64,000 nucleotides of DNA. Origin: Cellulomonas wangsupingiae (GTDB lineage: Bacteria > Actinomycetota > Actinomycetes > Actinomycetales > Cellulomonadaceae). The notes under the pieces were generated by a model that was not told where the DNA came from, did no database searches, and saw only the letters and a list, made by a program, of their open reading frames with translations. This document shows, piece by piece, positions 47,431 to 55,211 of the stretch (positions within the stretch are counted from its first letter, which is position 1; every line of letters begins with the position of its first letter). The stretch is from NCBI RefSeq assembly GCF_024508275.1, contig NZ_CP101989.1, positions 2,666,001-2,730,000 on the forward strand. The letters are read 5' to 3'. The position numbers were made by a program, and so were the translations under genes.

Positions 47431-48912
47431 TCACGCCACGGTCGCCGCGTCCCGCCCCTGCCGCAGGACGGCCTCGATGACCACCGAGGTGCCGCCGCCG
47501 TCGCGGCCGCGCCACTCGATGGAGCCACCCAGCTCGTTGCGCACGAGCGTCGACACGATCTGCGTGCCCAGCCCCGTCCCGGCGCCCTTGCCGTCCGGCA
47601 CGCCCCTGCCGTCGTCGACGACCTCGACCCGTAGGTGATGACCCTCCCGCTCGGCGACGACCTCCACCGTCCCGTGGTCGCGACCGGCCAGCCCGTGCTC
47701 GACGGCGTTCGTCACGAGCTCGGTCAGGATGAGGGCGAGCGCGGTCGCGTCCTCGGCCGGGACGGCGCCGAACGAACCTCGGACGGTGGTCCGCACGTGC
47801 GCCCCCGCCGTCGCCACGTCGGCCGCGAGGCGCAGGCTGCGCCCGACGAGGTCGTCGAACGGGACGCTCTCGTCCAGCGTCTGGGACAACGTCTCGTGCA
47901 CCAGCGCGATCGTCGACACCCGCCGCATGGCCTCGCCCAGCGCCTCGCGCGCCTCGGGTGAGCTCATGCGCCGCGACTGCAGGCGCAGCAGCGCCGCCAC
48001 CGTCTGCAGGTTGTTCTTCACGCGGTGGTGGATCTCGCGGATCGTCGCGTCCTTGGTGATGAGCTCGCGCTCGCGCCGCCGGAGCTCGGAGACGTCGCGG
48101 CACAGCAGCACGGCGCCCGTGCGCTGACCGCGCTCGGTGAGCGGCACCGCGCGCAGCGACAGCGCGACCCCGCGTGCCTCCACGTCGACGCGCCACGGGG
48201 CCCGCCCCATGAGCACCAGCGGCATCGACTCGTCGACCGTGGCGTTCTGCTCGATGAGGTCGGCCGTGACCTCGATGAGCGACCTGCCCACGAGGTCGCC
48301 GAGCGCCCCCAGGCGGTGGAAGCACGACAGCGCGTTGGGGCTCGCGTAGAGCACCTCCCCCTCACCGTTCATGCGCACGAGCCCGTCACCGACGCGGGGC
48401 GCGCCGCGGCGCGGCCCCGTCGGCGCGTCGGGCGAGGGGTACTCGCCCCGCGCGACCATGGCGACCAGGTCGTCGGCCGCCTCGACGTAGTTGAGCTCGA
48501 GCCGCGACGGCGTCCGGGCCCCCCCGAGGTTGGTCTGCCGGGCGAGGACCGCGATGGAGCGCCCGCCGCGCACGACGGGCACCGCCTCCTCGCGCACCGC
48601 GTACGAGCCGAACCAGCGCGGCTCGCGCGAACGCTGCGGCGCCTGCTCCTCGAGGGCGCGTCGCAGCTGCGCCACCTGCCCCTCGGGCGGCCGGGAGCCG
48701 ACGACGTCGTCGTAGTGCACGGTGGCACCCGTCGACGGCCGGCACTGGGCGACCGCGACGAAGTCGCCGTCGGCCGTGGGGAGCCACAGCACCAGGTCGG
48801 CGAACGCCAGGTCGGAGACGACCTGCCAGTCACCGACCAGCAGGTGCAGCCACTCCAGGTCGGCGGCGTCGAGCGCACCGTGACGTGTGACGAGGTCGCT
48901 CAGCGTGGACAC
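47431..48912 (-). CDS. pdtaS: PdtaS-type sensor histidine kinase
   Basis: 493 aa from GTG 48912; longer starts lie upstream but lack support. No membrane helix. GAF-like sensor about 25-155, PAS about 175-275, then HisKA_2 with REIHHRVKNNLQTVAALLRL (H295/H296) and HATPase_c with ILTELVTNAVEHG, VVDDGRGVPDG and GTGLGTQIV. This is the PdtaS layout; in Mycobacterium it phosphorylates the antiterminator PdtaR and sits beside whiB1, as here. TACCCT (48919-48924, reverse strand) is 6 nt before the GTG, so the mRNA is predicted leaderless. PdtaR is not in the window. Confidence 0.93.
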   Translation of the reverse strand: MSTLSDLVTRHGALDAADLEWLHLLVGDWQVVSDLAFADLVLWLPTADGDFVAVAQCRPSTGATVHYDDVVGSRPPEGQVAQLRRALEEQAPQRSREPRWFGSYAVREEAVPVVRGGRSIAVLARQTNLGGARTPSRLELNYVEAADDLVAMVARGEYPSPDAPTGPRRGAPRVGDGLVRMNGEGEVLYASPNALSCFHRLGALGDLVGRSLIEVTADLIEQNATVDESMPLVLMGRAPWRVDVEARGVALSLRAVPLTERGQRTGAVLLCRDVSELRRRERELITKDATIREIHHRVKNNLQTVAALLRLQSRRMSSPEAREALGEAMRRVSTIALVHETLSQTLDESVPFDDLVGRSLRLAADVATAGAHVRTTVRGSFGAVPAEDATALALILTELVTNAVEHGLAGRDHGTVEVVAEREGHHLRVEVVDDGRGVPDGKGAGTGLGTQIVSTLVRNELGGSIEWRGRDGGGTSVVIEAVLRQGRDAATVA

Positions 48913-49035
48913 CGCCCCAGGGTACGCAGCGACGGCTACGCTCGACGACGACGGGAGGCCGGCCGGCGGCCTCGCCGTCGCGGGGCCGCGCGTCCGCTCG
49001 GTCCCCCACGCCCACGCCCGTCCGGGAGGTCCGCG
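48913..49035. promoter_or_regulatory. Divergent promoter region of pdtaS and the DUF2505 gene
   Basis: TACCCT (48919-48924, reverse) serves pdtaS and TACGCT (48937-48942, forward) is a -10 candidate for the DUF2505 gene, the two boxes lying 12 bp apart. The forward leader would be about 90 nt. Confidence 0.45.
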
Positions 49036-49563
49036 GTGCAGCTCCACGTCACGATCGACCTGCCCACCGACGTGCGCGACGCGTCACGCCTGCTGGCGGA
49101 CCCGGCGTACGTGCACGCGAAGGTGCGGGCGTCCGGCGCCGTGGAGCAGCAGGTCGACGTCACGGGCACGGCCGACGACGCCTTCACGGTGACGAGCCGG
49201 CGCGCGCTGCCCACCGCGCAGATACCGGCCCACCTGCGGTCGTTCGTGGGCGACCGGATCGACGTCCGGCAGGTCGAGGCGTGGGAGGCCCCGGCCGCGG
49301 ACGGCTCGCGCTCCGGCACCGTGGTCGTCGAGATCGCCGGCGCACCGGTGCGGCTCACGGGGCGCACGTCCCTGGTGGCCGTGGGCCCCGACGCCTCCCG
49401 GGTGGTCTACGACGGCGACGTCCGAGCGGCCGTCCCGCTCTTCGGTGCGGCCGTCGAGGAGGCCGCGGCCGGCGCCGTCCGCGCCGCCCTCGGCGAGGAG
49501 GAGGCGGTCGCCGCCCGCTGGCTCGCCGGCGACGCCGACCGGGACGGCTCGACGACCCGCTGA
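49036..49563 (+). CDS. DUF2505 family protein
   Basis: 175 aa from GTG 49036, with GGGAGG 6 nt upstream. Lacks signal peptide and membrane helices. The sequence starts QLHVTIDLPTDVRDASRLLA and alternates beta strands and a long C-terminal helix (LFGAAVEEAAAGAVRAAL), a START/polyketide-cyclase-like fold that binds hydrophobic ligands. This matches actinobacterial DUF2505 proteins, whose ligand is unknown. Divergent from pdtaS. Confidence 0.8.
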   Translation: MQLHVTIDLPTDVRDASRLLADPAYVHAKVRASGAVEQQVDVTGTADDAFTVTSRRALPTAQIPAHLRSFVGDRIDVRQVEAWEAPAADGSRSGTVVVEIAGAPVRLTGRTSLVAVGPDASRVVYDGDVRAAVPLFGAAVEEAAAGAVRAALGEEEAVAARWLAGDADRDGSTTR

Positions 49564-49979
49564 GGCCGCAGCGGTGCACCCCGCGCCGCCACCGCCCGCG
49601 GACGGTCCGCGCGGCCGCGGCCCGTCGGCGACCGACGGCGGTCCCGGCACCCGTTCGCGCCACGGGTCACGCGGAGGCCTCCCAGCCGTAACGATTGGAT
49701 AACGCGAGAGGCGTAAAAACCCCGTCTGACCTGCGCGTTCACTTCCGTGGGATCGCTACCACCACCCGTCTGCGCGAGCCGATCCTTGACACCCGCCCAT
49801 ATCCGGGACGAAGGTGTCCCGCAGTGCGTGGGAACGCTCCCGCGAGACGGTTTCACAGGAGCACACCACGACGGGCCCGACGGCCCACGCGCGACGCAGG
49901 TCACAGCCGGTGCGGCTGGGCGGCGGCGGGCGGACTGGATGCACGGCGAGGCCGCCGTCAGACTGACAAGGGAGTCATT
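49564..49979. promoter_or_regulatory. Intergenic control region of the sugar ABC operon
   Basis: 416 bp without a supportable gene. It has a short palindrome CGCGGAC-G-GTCCGCG (49597-49611) after the DUF2505 stop, a TTGACA (49786-49791) with a weak GAAGGT 18 bp downstream (49810-49815) as possible -35/-10, and a CebR-like operator just beyond (49829-49842). AAGGGAG (49968-49974) is the ribosome binding site for the binding-protein gene, so the leader is about 150 nt. Confidence 0.5.
49829..49842. promoter_or_regulatory. CebR/CelR-like LacI-family operator
   Basis: TGGGAACGCTCCCG differs at two positions from the 14-bp CebR/CelR palindrome TGGGAGCGCTCCCA that controls cellobiose uptake in Streptomyces and Thermobifida. 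It lies just downstream of the best promoter candidate, where a repressor would block transcription. The LacI-family gene at 53539 is the likely ligand. Confidence 0.65.
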
Positions 49980-51287
49980 GTGCGCAAGACCACACGCAAG
50001 GCGTGGGCGCTCGCAGCGGGCGTCATGAGCATCTCGCTGCTCGGCACCGCCTGCTCGGACGGCGGCTCGTCCGCCGAGGGCGGCACGGACGGCGACGAGG
50101 CGATCACCCTCACCATCGCCACCTTCAACGACTTCGGGTACACCGAGGAGCTCCTCGCCGAGTACACCGAGCTGAACCCCAACGTGAAGGTCGAGCAGAC
50201 GCGTGCCGCGCAGTCGGCCGACGCTCGCACGAACCTGACGACGAAGCTCGCCGCCGGCGGCGCCGGCCTGGCGGACATCGAGGCGATCGAGGTGGACTGG
50301 CTCCCCGAGCTCGTCGCGAGCGCCGACGCGTTCGCCGACCTCTCGGACGACGCGGTCGAGGGCCGCTGGGACGAATGGAAGGTCGCTGCCGCGACGGCCG
50401 AGGACGGCCGCCTGATCGGCTACGGCACCGACATCGGCCCGGAGGGCATCTGCTACCGGGCGGACCTGTTCGAGGCCGCCGGCCTGCCGACCGACCGCGC
50501 GGCGGTCGCCGAGCTCCTCGGTGGCGAGAACGCCACGTGGGACTCCTACTTCGAGGTCGGCCGCCAGTTCGTCGCGGCCACGCCCGACGTCGCGTGGTTC
50601 GAGACCGCGGGCTCGATCTACCAGGGCATGGTCAACCAGCTGGAGAACGCGTACGAGGAGAGCGACGGCACGGCGAAGCCGCTGGCCGAGAACACCGACG
50701 TGAAGGACGCGTACCTCGCGACCGTCACGGCCTCCGCCGACCTGTCCGCCAACCTCGCCCAGTGGTCGGGCGACTGGGACGCCGCGTTCCAGAACAACAG
50801 CTTCGCGACGATGCTCTGCCCCGCGTGGATGACCGGTCCGATCGAGGAGCGCGCCGGCGGCGTCACCGGCTGGGACGTCGCGGACGTCTTCCCCGGCGGC
50901 GGCGGCAACTGGGGCGGCTCGTACCTGACCGTCCCGGCCAGCGGCAAGAACGTGGACGAGGCCAAGGCGCTCGCCGAGTGGCTCACGTCGCCCGAGACGC
51001 AGGTCAAGGCGTTCCTGAACGCCGGTACGTTCCCGAGCCAGGTCGAGGCCTGGGAGTCGGCGGACCTGACGGGCGCGACGAACGACTTCTTCAACGACGC
51101 CCCGGTCGGTGAGATCTTCGCCAACCGTGCCGCCGCGATCGACGTCACGCCGTTCAAGGGTGAGAACTACTTCGAGATCCACCAGGTGGTGAGCGACGCG
51201 ATCAACCGCGTCGACATCGAGAAGTCCGAGACGCCCGAGCAGGGATGGGACAGCGCAGTCCAGGCCTTCAGCAACCTGGACCTGTGA
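49980..51287 (+). CDS. Carbohydrate ABC transporter substrate-binding lipoprotein
   Basis: 435 aa from GTG 49980. Lipoprotein signal MRKTTRKAWALAAGVMSISL followed by LGTAC (C25 lipidated) and a Ser/Gly-rich linker. Then the family 1 extracellular solute-binding fold: TIATFNDFGYTEELLAEYTE, ADIEAIEVDWLPEL and PAWMTGPIEERAGG. It is the substrate receptor for the two permeases downstream. The CebR-like operator suggests cellobiose or cellodextrins as substrate, which is inference. It is separated from the permeases by a strong hairpin, as often seen for binding proteins made in excess. Confidence 0.92.
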   Translation: MRKTTRKAWALAAGVMSISLLGTACSDGGSSAEGGTDGDEAITLTIATFNDFGYTEELLAEYTELNPNVKVEQTRAAQSADARTNLTTKLAAGGAGLADIEAIEVDWLPELVASADAFADLSDDAVEGRWDEWKVAAATAEDGRLIGYGTDIGPEGICYRADLFEAAGLPTDRAAVAELLGGENATWDSYFEVGRQFVAATPDVAWFETAGSIYQGMVNQLENAYEESDGTAKPLAENTDVKDAYLATVTASADLSANLAQWSGDWDAAFQNNSFATMLCPAWMTGPIEERAGGVTGWDVADVFPGGGGNWGGSYLTVPASGKNVDEAKALAEWLTSPETQVKAFLNAGTFPSQVEAWESADLTGATNDFFNDAPVGEIFANRAAAIDVTPFKGENYFEIHQVVSDAINRVDIEKSETPEQGWDSAVQAFSNLDL

Positions 51288-51293
51288 CCCACT

Positions 51294-51330
51294 GACCGGC
51301 CGGGGACCCCACGCGGGTCCCCGGCCGGTC
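51294..51330 (+). terminator. Strong intra-operon hairpin after the binding-protein gene
   Basis: Perfect 16-bp arms (51294-51309 starting GACCGGCC, and 51315-51330 ending CCGGCCGGTC) with a 5-nt loop, 7 bp after the binding-protein stop and 100 bp before the first permease. It could terminate partly or protect the 3' end of the binding-protein message, giving more receptor than permease. Confidence 0.7.
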
Positions 51331-51430
51331 CTCCCGTGCGACGGCTCGCCCGCCGCACGGCCCGTCCGAGGGTCCGCCGGCACGACGCGACCCTGAGTCC
51401 CCCCGGGTCACCATCCACGCGAGGTCCCTC

Positions 51431-52468
51431 ATGTCCGTGAAGTCACCGGCGCCGGAGCGGGTCATCACCGCCGGCGCCCCCCGGCCACCCCGCCGGGTCG
51501 GATTCTCCCAGCGGCTGTCGCGCTGGGACGTCAAAGTCTCTCCGTACCTCTACATCTCCCCGTTCTTCATCGCCTTCGCGATCACGGGGCTCTTCCCCCT
51601 CATCTACACGGGATACGTCTCCGTGTACGAGTGGAAGCTGCTGGGTGGCCAGGGCGAGTTCATCGGCTTCGAGAACTTCGCGGCCATCCTCGCCCACGAC
51701 GTGTTCTGGAAGTCGCTGCGCAACACGTTCTCCATCTTCCTGCTGTCGACGGTCCCGCAGGTCGCCGTCGCCATCGTGCTCGCCGCGCTCCTGGACCAGA
51801 ACCTGCGCGCCCGGACGTTCTGGCGGATGGGGGTCCTGCTGCCGTACGTCGTCGCGCCCGTCGCCGTCGGCATCATCTTCGGCCGCCTGTTCGCCGACCA
51901 GTCCGGCCTGATCAACGCCGCGCTCGGCGTCTTCGGGCTCGACCCGGTCCGCTGGCACGTCGAACCGCTCCCGAGCCACATCGCCATCGCCACGATGGTG
52001 AACTTCCGGTGGACGGGGTACAACGCCCTGATCTTCCTGGCCGCCATGCAGGCCGTGCCGCGGGACCTCTACGAGGCGGCGATCATCGACGGCGCCGGTC
52101 GCATCCGTCAGTTCTTCTCGATCACGGTCCCCCAGATCCGCGCGACGATCATCTTCGTCGTCCTGACCTCGACCATCGGTGGCCTGCAGATCTACGACGA
52201 GCCCCGCGTGTTCGACGAGCTCGGCCGCGGCGGGTCCTCGCAGCAGTGGATGACGACGACCCTGTACCTCTACGACGTGGGCTGGGGCACTCAGCGCAAC
52301 CTCGGACGAGCCGCCGCCGTGGCGTGGATCCTCTTCCTCATCGTCATCGTCATCGGGTCGATCAACTTCGCACTCAGCAACCGGATCGCGAGCTCGGGCG
52401 GCCACGGGCCGCAGCGAAGGTCCCGACGCCAGCGGCGCGCAGCCGCACGTTCCACGAGGAGGCCGTGA
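51431..52468 (+). CDS. Sugar ABC transporter permease 1 (MalF/CebF type)
   Basis: 345 aa. A basic cytoplasmic N-terminus, then six membrane helices from PYLYISPFFIAFAITGLFPL onward. The EAA loop is EAAIIDGAGRIRQFFSITVP (about 217-236), the contact site for the ATPase. The C-terminus is Arg-rich (RRSRRQRRAAARS). The stop overlaps the next start (TGATG). No ATPase is encoded in the operon, so a shared MsiK-type ATPase elsewhere is expected. Confidence 0.93.
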   Translation: MSVKSPAPERVITAGAPRPPRRVGFSQRLSRWDVKVSPYLYISPFFIAFAITGLFPLIYTGYVSVYEWKLLGGQGEFIGFENFAAILAHDVFWKSLRNTFSIFLLSTVPQVAVAIVLAALLDQNLRARTFWRMGVLLPYVVAPVAVGIIFGRLFADQSGLINAALGVFGLDPVRWHVEPLPSHIAIATMVNFRWTGYNALIFLAAMQAVPRDLYEAAIIDGAGRIRQFFSITVPQIRATIIFVVLTSTIGGLQIYDEPRVFDELGRGGSSQQWMTTTLYLYDVGWGTQRNLGRAAAVAWILFLIVIVIGSINFALSNRIASSGGHGPQRRSRRQRRAAARSTRRP

Positions 52469-53379
52469 TGAGTTCCGTCCCCGCGATCCGGCAGTCTGCG
52501 GGCGCCGGAGCGGCGCGCGCAGCACGCCGTGCGCGCCCCAACGTCGGCGGCTACGAGCGTCGGCCCGGGATCGTCACCTACGTCCTGCTCGGCGTGGCCC
52601 TGCTCGTCGGCATCGCACCGATCTACTACACGCTGCTGCTCGGCTCGTCCGACCCGGTGGCCATCGCGCAGAGCCCGTTGCCGCAGATCTTCCCGGACGC
52701 GAGCCTGTTCCAGAAGTTCGGCGAGGTCATGAACTCCAACGCCTTCGACTTCTGGCAGGCGTTCCGCAACTCGCTGATCGTCTCGACGGTCACCGCCGCC
52801 TCGACGGTGCTCTTCTCGACGCTCGCGGGCTTCTCGTTCTCGAAGCTGAACTTCCGCGGCCGTCGTCCTCTGCTGGTGTTCGTCATCGCCACGATGGCCG
52901 TGCCGACCCAGCTGGGCGTGATCCCGCTGTACATCATCATGGCGAAGATGCAGTGGGTGGGCACGCTGCAGGCCGTGATCGTCCCCGCCCTCGTGACGGC
53001 CTTCGGCGTGTTCTGGATGACGCAGTACCTCGAGGAGGCGCTGCCCTACGAGCTCGTCGAGGCGGCCCGCGTCGACGGCGCGTCGATGTTCCGCACGTTC
53101 TGGTCGATCGCGATGCCCGCGGCGCGACCCGCCGCGGCCATGCTCGCGTTGTTCACGTTCGTCACCCAGTGGACCAACTTCTTCTGGCCCTCGATCGTGC
53201 TCAACCAGACGAATCCGACGCTCCCCGTGGCACTTCGCCTGCTCCAGGCGAACTACTTCGTGGACTACTCGCTCGTCATGGCGGGCGTGTTCATCGTCAC
53301 CCTGCCGTTGATCATCCTGTTCGTCTTCGCCGGCCGACAGCTGGTCGCGGGCATCATGGCGGGCGCAGTCAAGGGCTGA
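52468..53379 (+). CDS. Sugar ABC transporter permease 2 (MalG/CebG type)
   Basis: 303 aa from ATG 52468, with GAGGAGG 5-6 nt upstream. Six helices; EAA loop ELVEAARVDGASMFRTFWSI (about 193-212); conserved start YERRPGIVTYVLLGVALLVG. It pairs with the first permease to form the channel. It is closed by a terminator hairpin. Confidence 0.93.
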   Translation: MSSVPAIRQSAGAGAARAARRARPNVGGYERRPGIVTYVLLGVALLVGIAPIYYTLLLGSSDPVAIAQSPLPQIFPDASLFQKFGEVMNSNAFDFWQAFRNSLIVSTVTAASTVLFSTLAGFSFSKLNFRGRRPLLVFVIATMAVPTQLGVIPLYIIMAKMQWVGTLQAVIVPALVTAFGVFWMTQYLEEALPYELVEAARVDGASMFRTFWSIAMPAARPAAAMLALFTFVTQWTNFFWPSIVLNQTNPTLPVALRLLQANYFVDYSLVMAGVFIVTLPLIILFVFAGRQLVAGIMAGAVKG

Positions 53380-53395
53380 GGCCCTCGGTGCTCAC

Positions 53396-53430
53396 CTGGT
53401 CGGGCGCGCGACACCCGTGCGCCCGACCAG
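53396..53430 (+). terminator. Hairpin terminator of the sugar ABC operon
   Basis: Perfect 12-bp arms CTGGTCGGGCGC (53396-53407) and GCGCCCGACCAG (53419-53430) with an 11-nt loop, 17 bp after the permease stop. No T-tract. Confidence 0.7.
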
Positions 53431-53538
53431 TGACCGAGCAGGTCCGGAGGTAACCTTCGCCTCGTGCGCGGGACGCGGACCATGGCCAGGAGAACACCCA
53501 AGCTGCACCCGTGCAGCCACACGAGGGGATGACCAACG

Positions 53539-54579
53539 GTGGTCGAGAACTTCTCGATGCGCGCAGATCTCGCGCGCCCGGCGGCGCCGACGCTCGAGCA
53601 GGTGGCCGAGAGGGCGGGTGTCTCGCGCTCGACGGCGTCGCGCGCGATCAACGGCGGCCTGCGCGTGTCGCCGGAGGCGCTCTCCGCGGTCGAGGCCGCC
53701 GTCGCCGACCTCGGCTACACGCCCAACCGGGCGGCACGGTCGCTCGTCACGCGCAGGACGGACTCGATCGCGCTCGTCGTGCCCGAGCCCGACGAGCGGG
53801 TGCTGTCCGACCCCTTCTTCGCCGGGACGCTCAACGGGCTCAGCACGTCGCTGGCCGACTCCGACATCCAGGTCGTGCTGGTCATCGCGCGCCCGGGTGA
53901 GAGCGAGCGGACCATCCGGTACCTGCGCAACGGGCACGTCGACGGCGCCATCGTCGTGTCGCACCACCGGGACGACGCGCTCGACCAGGCGCTGCTCGCC
54001 TCCCGCGTGCCCAACGTCTTCGTCGGCCGCCCCCTGTCGGCGTCCCACGAGGACGTCCAGTACGTCGACACCGACAACACCGAGGGCGGGCGCCTGGCGA
54101 CCCAGCACCTCATCGACCGCGGCTGCCGCCGCATCGCGACGATCGCGGGGCCGCAGGACATGTCCGCCGGCATCGACCGGCTCGTCGGCTGGCGGGTGGC
54201 GATGGAGGCCTCCGGCCTCGACCAGTCCGCGGTGGTGCACGGCGACTTCACGATCACGTCGGGCGCGCGCGCCGCGCGCGACCTGCTCGCACGGTTCCCC
54301 GACGTCGACGGGATCTTCATCGCGTCCGACCTCATGGCGACGGGTGCCCTGGGTGTGCTCGCGGAGCTGGGTCGCGACGTGCCGGGTGACGTGGCGATCG
54401 TCGGCTACGACAACCTCGGCGTCGCCGCGTCGACCACGCCCCCGTTGACCAGCGTCATCCAGCCCGTCGTCGCCATGGCGCGCGCTGCCGGCGCGCGCCT
54501 GCTCGACCAGCTGCACGGTGCGCCCAGCAGCGAACCGCTGATCTTCGCCCCCGAGCTCGTGGTGCGCGCTTCGGCGTGA
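53539..54579 (+). CDS. LacI-family transcriptional regulator (CebR/CelR-like)
   Basis: 346 aa from GTG 53539, with GAGGGG 10 nt upstream. LacI helix-turn-helix at 19-40 (LEQVAERAGVSRSTASRAIN), hinge to about 70 (YTPNRAARSLVTRRTDSIAL), then the periplasmic-binding-like domain (VDGAIVVSHHRDDA, RRIATIAGPQDMSAGIDR, PDVDGIFIASDLMATGAL, GDVAIVGYDNLG). It very likely represses the transporter upstream via the 49829 operator, with the imported sugar as inducer (inference). A 22-codon reading frame (53464-53532) with its own -10-like TAACCT lies just upstream and could be a leader. Confidence 0.92.
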   Translation: MVENFSMRADLARPAAPTLEQVAERAGVSRSTASRAINGGLRVSPEALSAVEAAVADLGYTPNRAARSLVTRRTDSIALVVPEPDERVLSDPFFAGTLNGLSTSLADSDIQVVLVIARPGESERTIRYLRNGHVDGAIVVSHHRDDALDQALLASRVPNVFVGRPLSASHEDVQYVDTDNTEGGRLATQHLIDRGCRRIATIAGPQDMSAGIDRLVGWRVAMEASGLDQSAVVHGDFTITSGARAARDLLARFPDVDGIFIASDLMATGALGVLAELGRDVPGDVAIVGYDNLGVAASTTPPLTSVIQPVVAMARAAGARLLDQLHGAPSSEPLIFAPELVVRASA

Positions 54580-54654
54580 CCGGGGGCATCGCCGCAAGAA
54601 CCGTCTGACTGGAGTCTCATCTCTTCTTGACATCGGCGGCCCTGCCGCGCAAAG

Positions 54655-55176
54655 GTGGTCGCAGCGCCGCACAACGGTGTGCGGCGCTCCCGCCCGTCCA
54701 GGGCGACGGGAGAGGAGCCGATCATCATCCGTCCCGCCACGACTCCCGAGTCGGCACCCACCTCCCCCGCGCCCCGGTCGGCACCCACCTCCACCACGCG
54801 GCGCGGACGAGCGCGGACGACCCGGCGGCGGCGCACGGGCATCGCACTCGCGGTCGTCCTGCTGCTGGCGACCGCGCTGCCGGCCGCCGCCCGGGCTGCC
54901 GACCAGCGCTCCCTGCCCCGTCCCGGTGCGGGCGCCGCACAGCCCGACGACGCGCTCCAGGACGAGGACGCCTGGTGCTCGTACCTCGAGTCGCACTACC
55001 TGTCGTTCCCGTCGCCATGGTCGGCGCGGGTCATCAACTGCGGCCGGGACGCGCTCGCGGTCGCGCCGGTGTACTCCGACGAGGCGCCCGGCACGTGCGT
55101 GGTCGTCCCGGCACGCCACAGCCGTCACCTGGGCGGCAACATCGCGCGGTGGGTCACCGACATCCGGCTCTGCTGA
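54655..55176 (+). CDS. Small secreted protein, function unknown
   Basis: 173 aa if started at GTG 54655. Other starts are GTG 54679 or a non-standard ATC around 54721-54727, which is the only position with a strong ribosome binding site (GAGGAG, 54712-54717). An Arg/Thr-rich N-terminus leads to a signal helix (GIALAVVLLLATALPAAARA) and a mature part of about 90 residues with three cysteines (WCSYLES, NCGRDA, GTCVVV) plus a C-terminal one (IRLC); two disulfides are possible. No family is recognised. A TTGACA (54627-54632) lies upstream. Confidence 0.6.
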   Translation: MVAAPHNGVRRSRPSRATGEEPIIIRPATTPESAPTSPAPRSAPTSTTRRGRARTTRRRRTGIALAVVLLLATALPAAARAADQRSLPRPGAGAAQPDDALQDEDAWCSYLESHYLSFPSPWSARVINCGRDALAVAPVYSDEAPGTCVVVPARHSRHLGGNIARWVTDIRLC

Positions 55177-55211
55177 CATCACGGCACGGGCCGACCGTGC
55201 CAGGGTGAGGC

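Noticed and set aside
49786..49815. TTGACA plus GAAGGT as a firm sigma-70-type promoter
   Set aside because: The -35 is perfect but the -10 matches only two key positions; listed as a candidate within the control region only.
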